From positions 62,001 through 126,000 of the forward strand of contig WHTA01000002.1 of assembly GCA_009379825.1 (NCBI GenBank): a DNA stretch of 64,000 bases, in the 5' to 3' direction. The notes beneath the pieces were generated by a model, which had not been told where the DNA came from, did not search any database, and saw only the letters and a program-made list of their open reading frames with translations. The translations under genes and the position numbers were made by a program. The DNA is from Streptosporangiales bacterium (GTDB lineage Bacteria > Actinomycetota > Actinomycetes > Streptosporangiales > WHST01). Shown one piece after another: positions 63,521-64,000 of the stretch. The first letter of the stretch is position 1; every line of letters starts with the position of its first letter.

Positions 63521-64000
63521 TCACTCCGACGTGGCGGCCTCGAGCTGCCGCTTCCGCTGCTGCGACTCGACGATGGCGTTCTCGCGGTCCGGCAGCGCGC
63601 GCAGCGCGGCGTGCGAGTCGCCGCTGCCGACGGTGTCCACGTCCGGCTGCGTGGTGGCCAGCTGCAGGCCCCACAGCGCCATCAGGAAGAAGACGATGTA
63701 GTTGATCCCGGAGAAGCCGAGCTCGTTGTGCGCCAGCCAGGTCGGGACGCCGGCGATCGCGTGCTCCTCGTGGGCCAGCATCGGGGCTGCCGCGGCGATG
63801 CCGGCGGTGACGAGGAAGACCACGAACGCGAAGCCGCCGTAGCCCTTCGATGCCCCCGGTGTGCGCGCGGCGCCGATCGCGAGTACGCCCATCACCAGGT
63901 GGAAGACGTCGATGGCGAGGGTCTCCCCGAGGATCCAGCCGGGGATGCCGGCGAGGTGGAAGACCAGGCCGGCGGCGCCGACGACCAACAGCGACAGGCC
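63521..64000 (-). CDS. DUF4383-like membrane protein (partial)
   Basis: The minus strand is open from the window edge to a stop at 63521 (160 codons); the start is outside. At least four hydrophobic helices are visible (GLSLLVVGAAGLVFHLAGIP, ETLAIDVFHLVMGVLAIGAA, FAFVVFLVTAGIAAAAPML, GINYIVFFLMALWGLQLA), then a polar, basic C-terminal tail. The organisation fits DUF4383. It converges on the methyltransferase gene. Function unknown. Confidence 0.72.
   Translation of the reverse strand, partial: GLSLLVVGAAGLVFHLAGIPGWILGETLAIDVFHLVMGVLAIGAARTPGASKGYGGFAFVVFLVTAGIAAAAPMLAHEEHAIAGVPTWLAHNELGFSGINYIVFFLMALWGLQLATTQPDVDTVGSGDSHAALRALPDRENAIVESQQRKRQLEAATSE

Noticed and set aside
1-64000. tRNA, rRNA, CRISPR array or riboswitch
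   Set aside because: Gaps were read for cloverleaf and repeat patterns; only hairpins and short palindromes were found. A covariance-model scan would be needed to rule out small structured RNAs.

Overview
The window is a high-GC chromosomal segment (strong G/C at third codon positions, many GTG starts, GTGA/ATGA overlaps) from an actinobacterium. Markers for this assignment are an HrdB/SigA-type principal sigma factor next to a ParE-type topoisomerase subunit, SepH (DUF3071), small actinobacterial families (DUF7455, DUF5998, DUF4193, DUF3093, DUF3710, DUF3159, DUF4235) and a cysteine-rich actinobacterial ferrochelatase. From memory the backbone order resembles the hrdB-parE ... parC ... sepH-hemH ... 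dut region of Streptomyces and relatives. The genus cannot be read from the sequence. No rRNA, tRNA, CRISPR array, prophage or intact insertion sequence was found.

Layout. 0-8.3 kb: molybdopterin oxidoreductase with a cytochrome b partner, HhH-GPD repair protein, principal sigma factor, two small zinc-ribbon proteins, ParE, Lrp regulator, a membrane protein and a frameshifted LOG-type lyase. 8.3-12.6 kb: a sugar ABC transporter operon under a LacI regulator with an operator over its own start codon. 12.7-22 kb: ParC, rhomboid protease, a helicase with a membrane tail, a PfkB kinase and a DMT-permease/GT4 glycosyltransferase fusion. 22-28 kb: a two-component system, a tandem DUF5998 pair with one copy frameshifted, a phosphodiesterase, a sulfurtransferase and small membrane proteins.

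28.3-33.2 kb is the most unusual block: a four-gene minus-strand operon coding for an intracellular subtilase (S8), an ECF-like sigma factor, a 150-residue beta-domain protein and a TPR-CHAT (caspase-like) protease. Two proteases around a sigma factor suggest a proteolysis-controlled transcription switch. 33.5-40.8 kb: TetR/MFS efflux pair with a palindromic operator, two PH-domain membrane proteins, SepH, a lytic transglycosylase and ferrochelatase.

40.8-50.5 kb is an accessory catabolic island: a divergent LysR regulator, an unusual Rieske ferredoxin, a 100-residue protein, an amidohydrolase/decarboxylase, a NitT/TauT-type ABC importer, a frameshifted zinc alcohol dehydrogenase, an aldehyde dehydrogenase and an aromatic-acid-type MFS permease, closed by a strong hairpin. 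The genes plausibly form one uptake and degradation pathway whose substrate cannot be read from the sequence.

50.7-64 kb returns to conserved backbone: a double GNAT, an S9 peptidase, DUF4193, an EcsC-like protein, DUF4235, DUF3093, dUTPase, DUF3710, OB-fold protein, DUF3159, two TrkA-type proteins, an APC permease, a TRAM/Fe-S RNA methyltransferase and a partial DUF4383-like protein. Three genes (LOG, the first DUF5998 copy, alcohol dehydrogenase) each look intact apart from one small indel, so sequencing error and real decay must be told apart before function is assigned.
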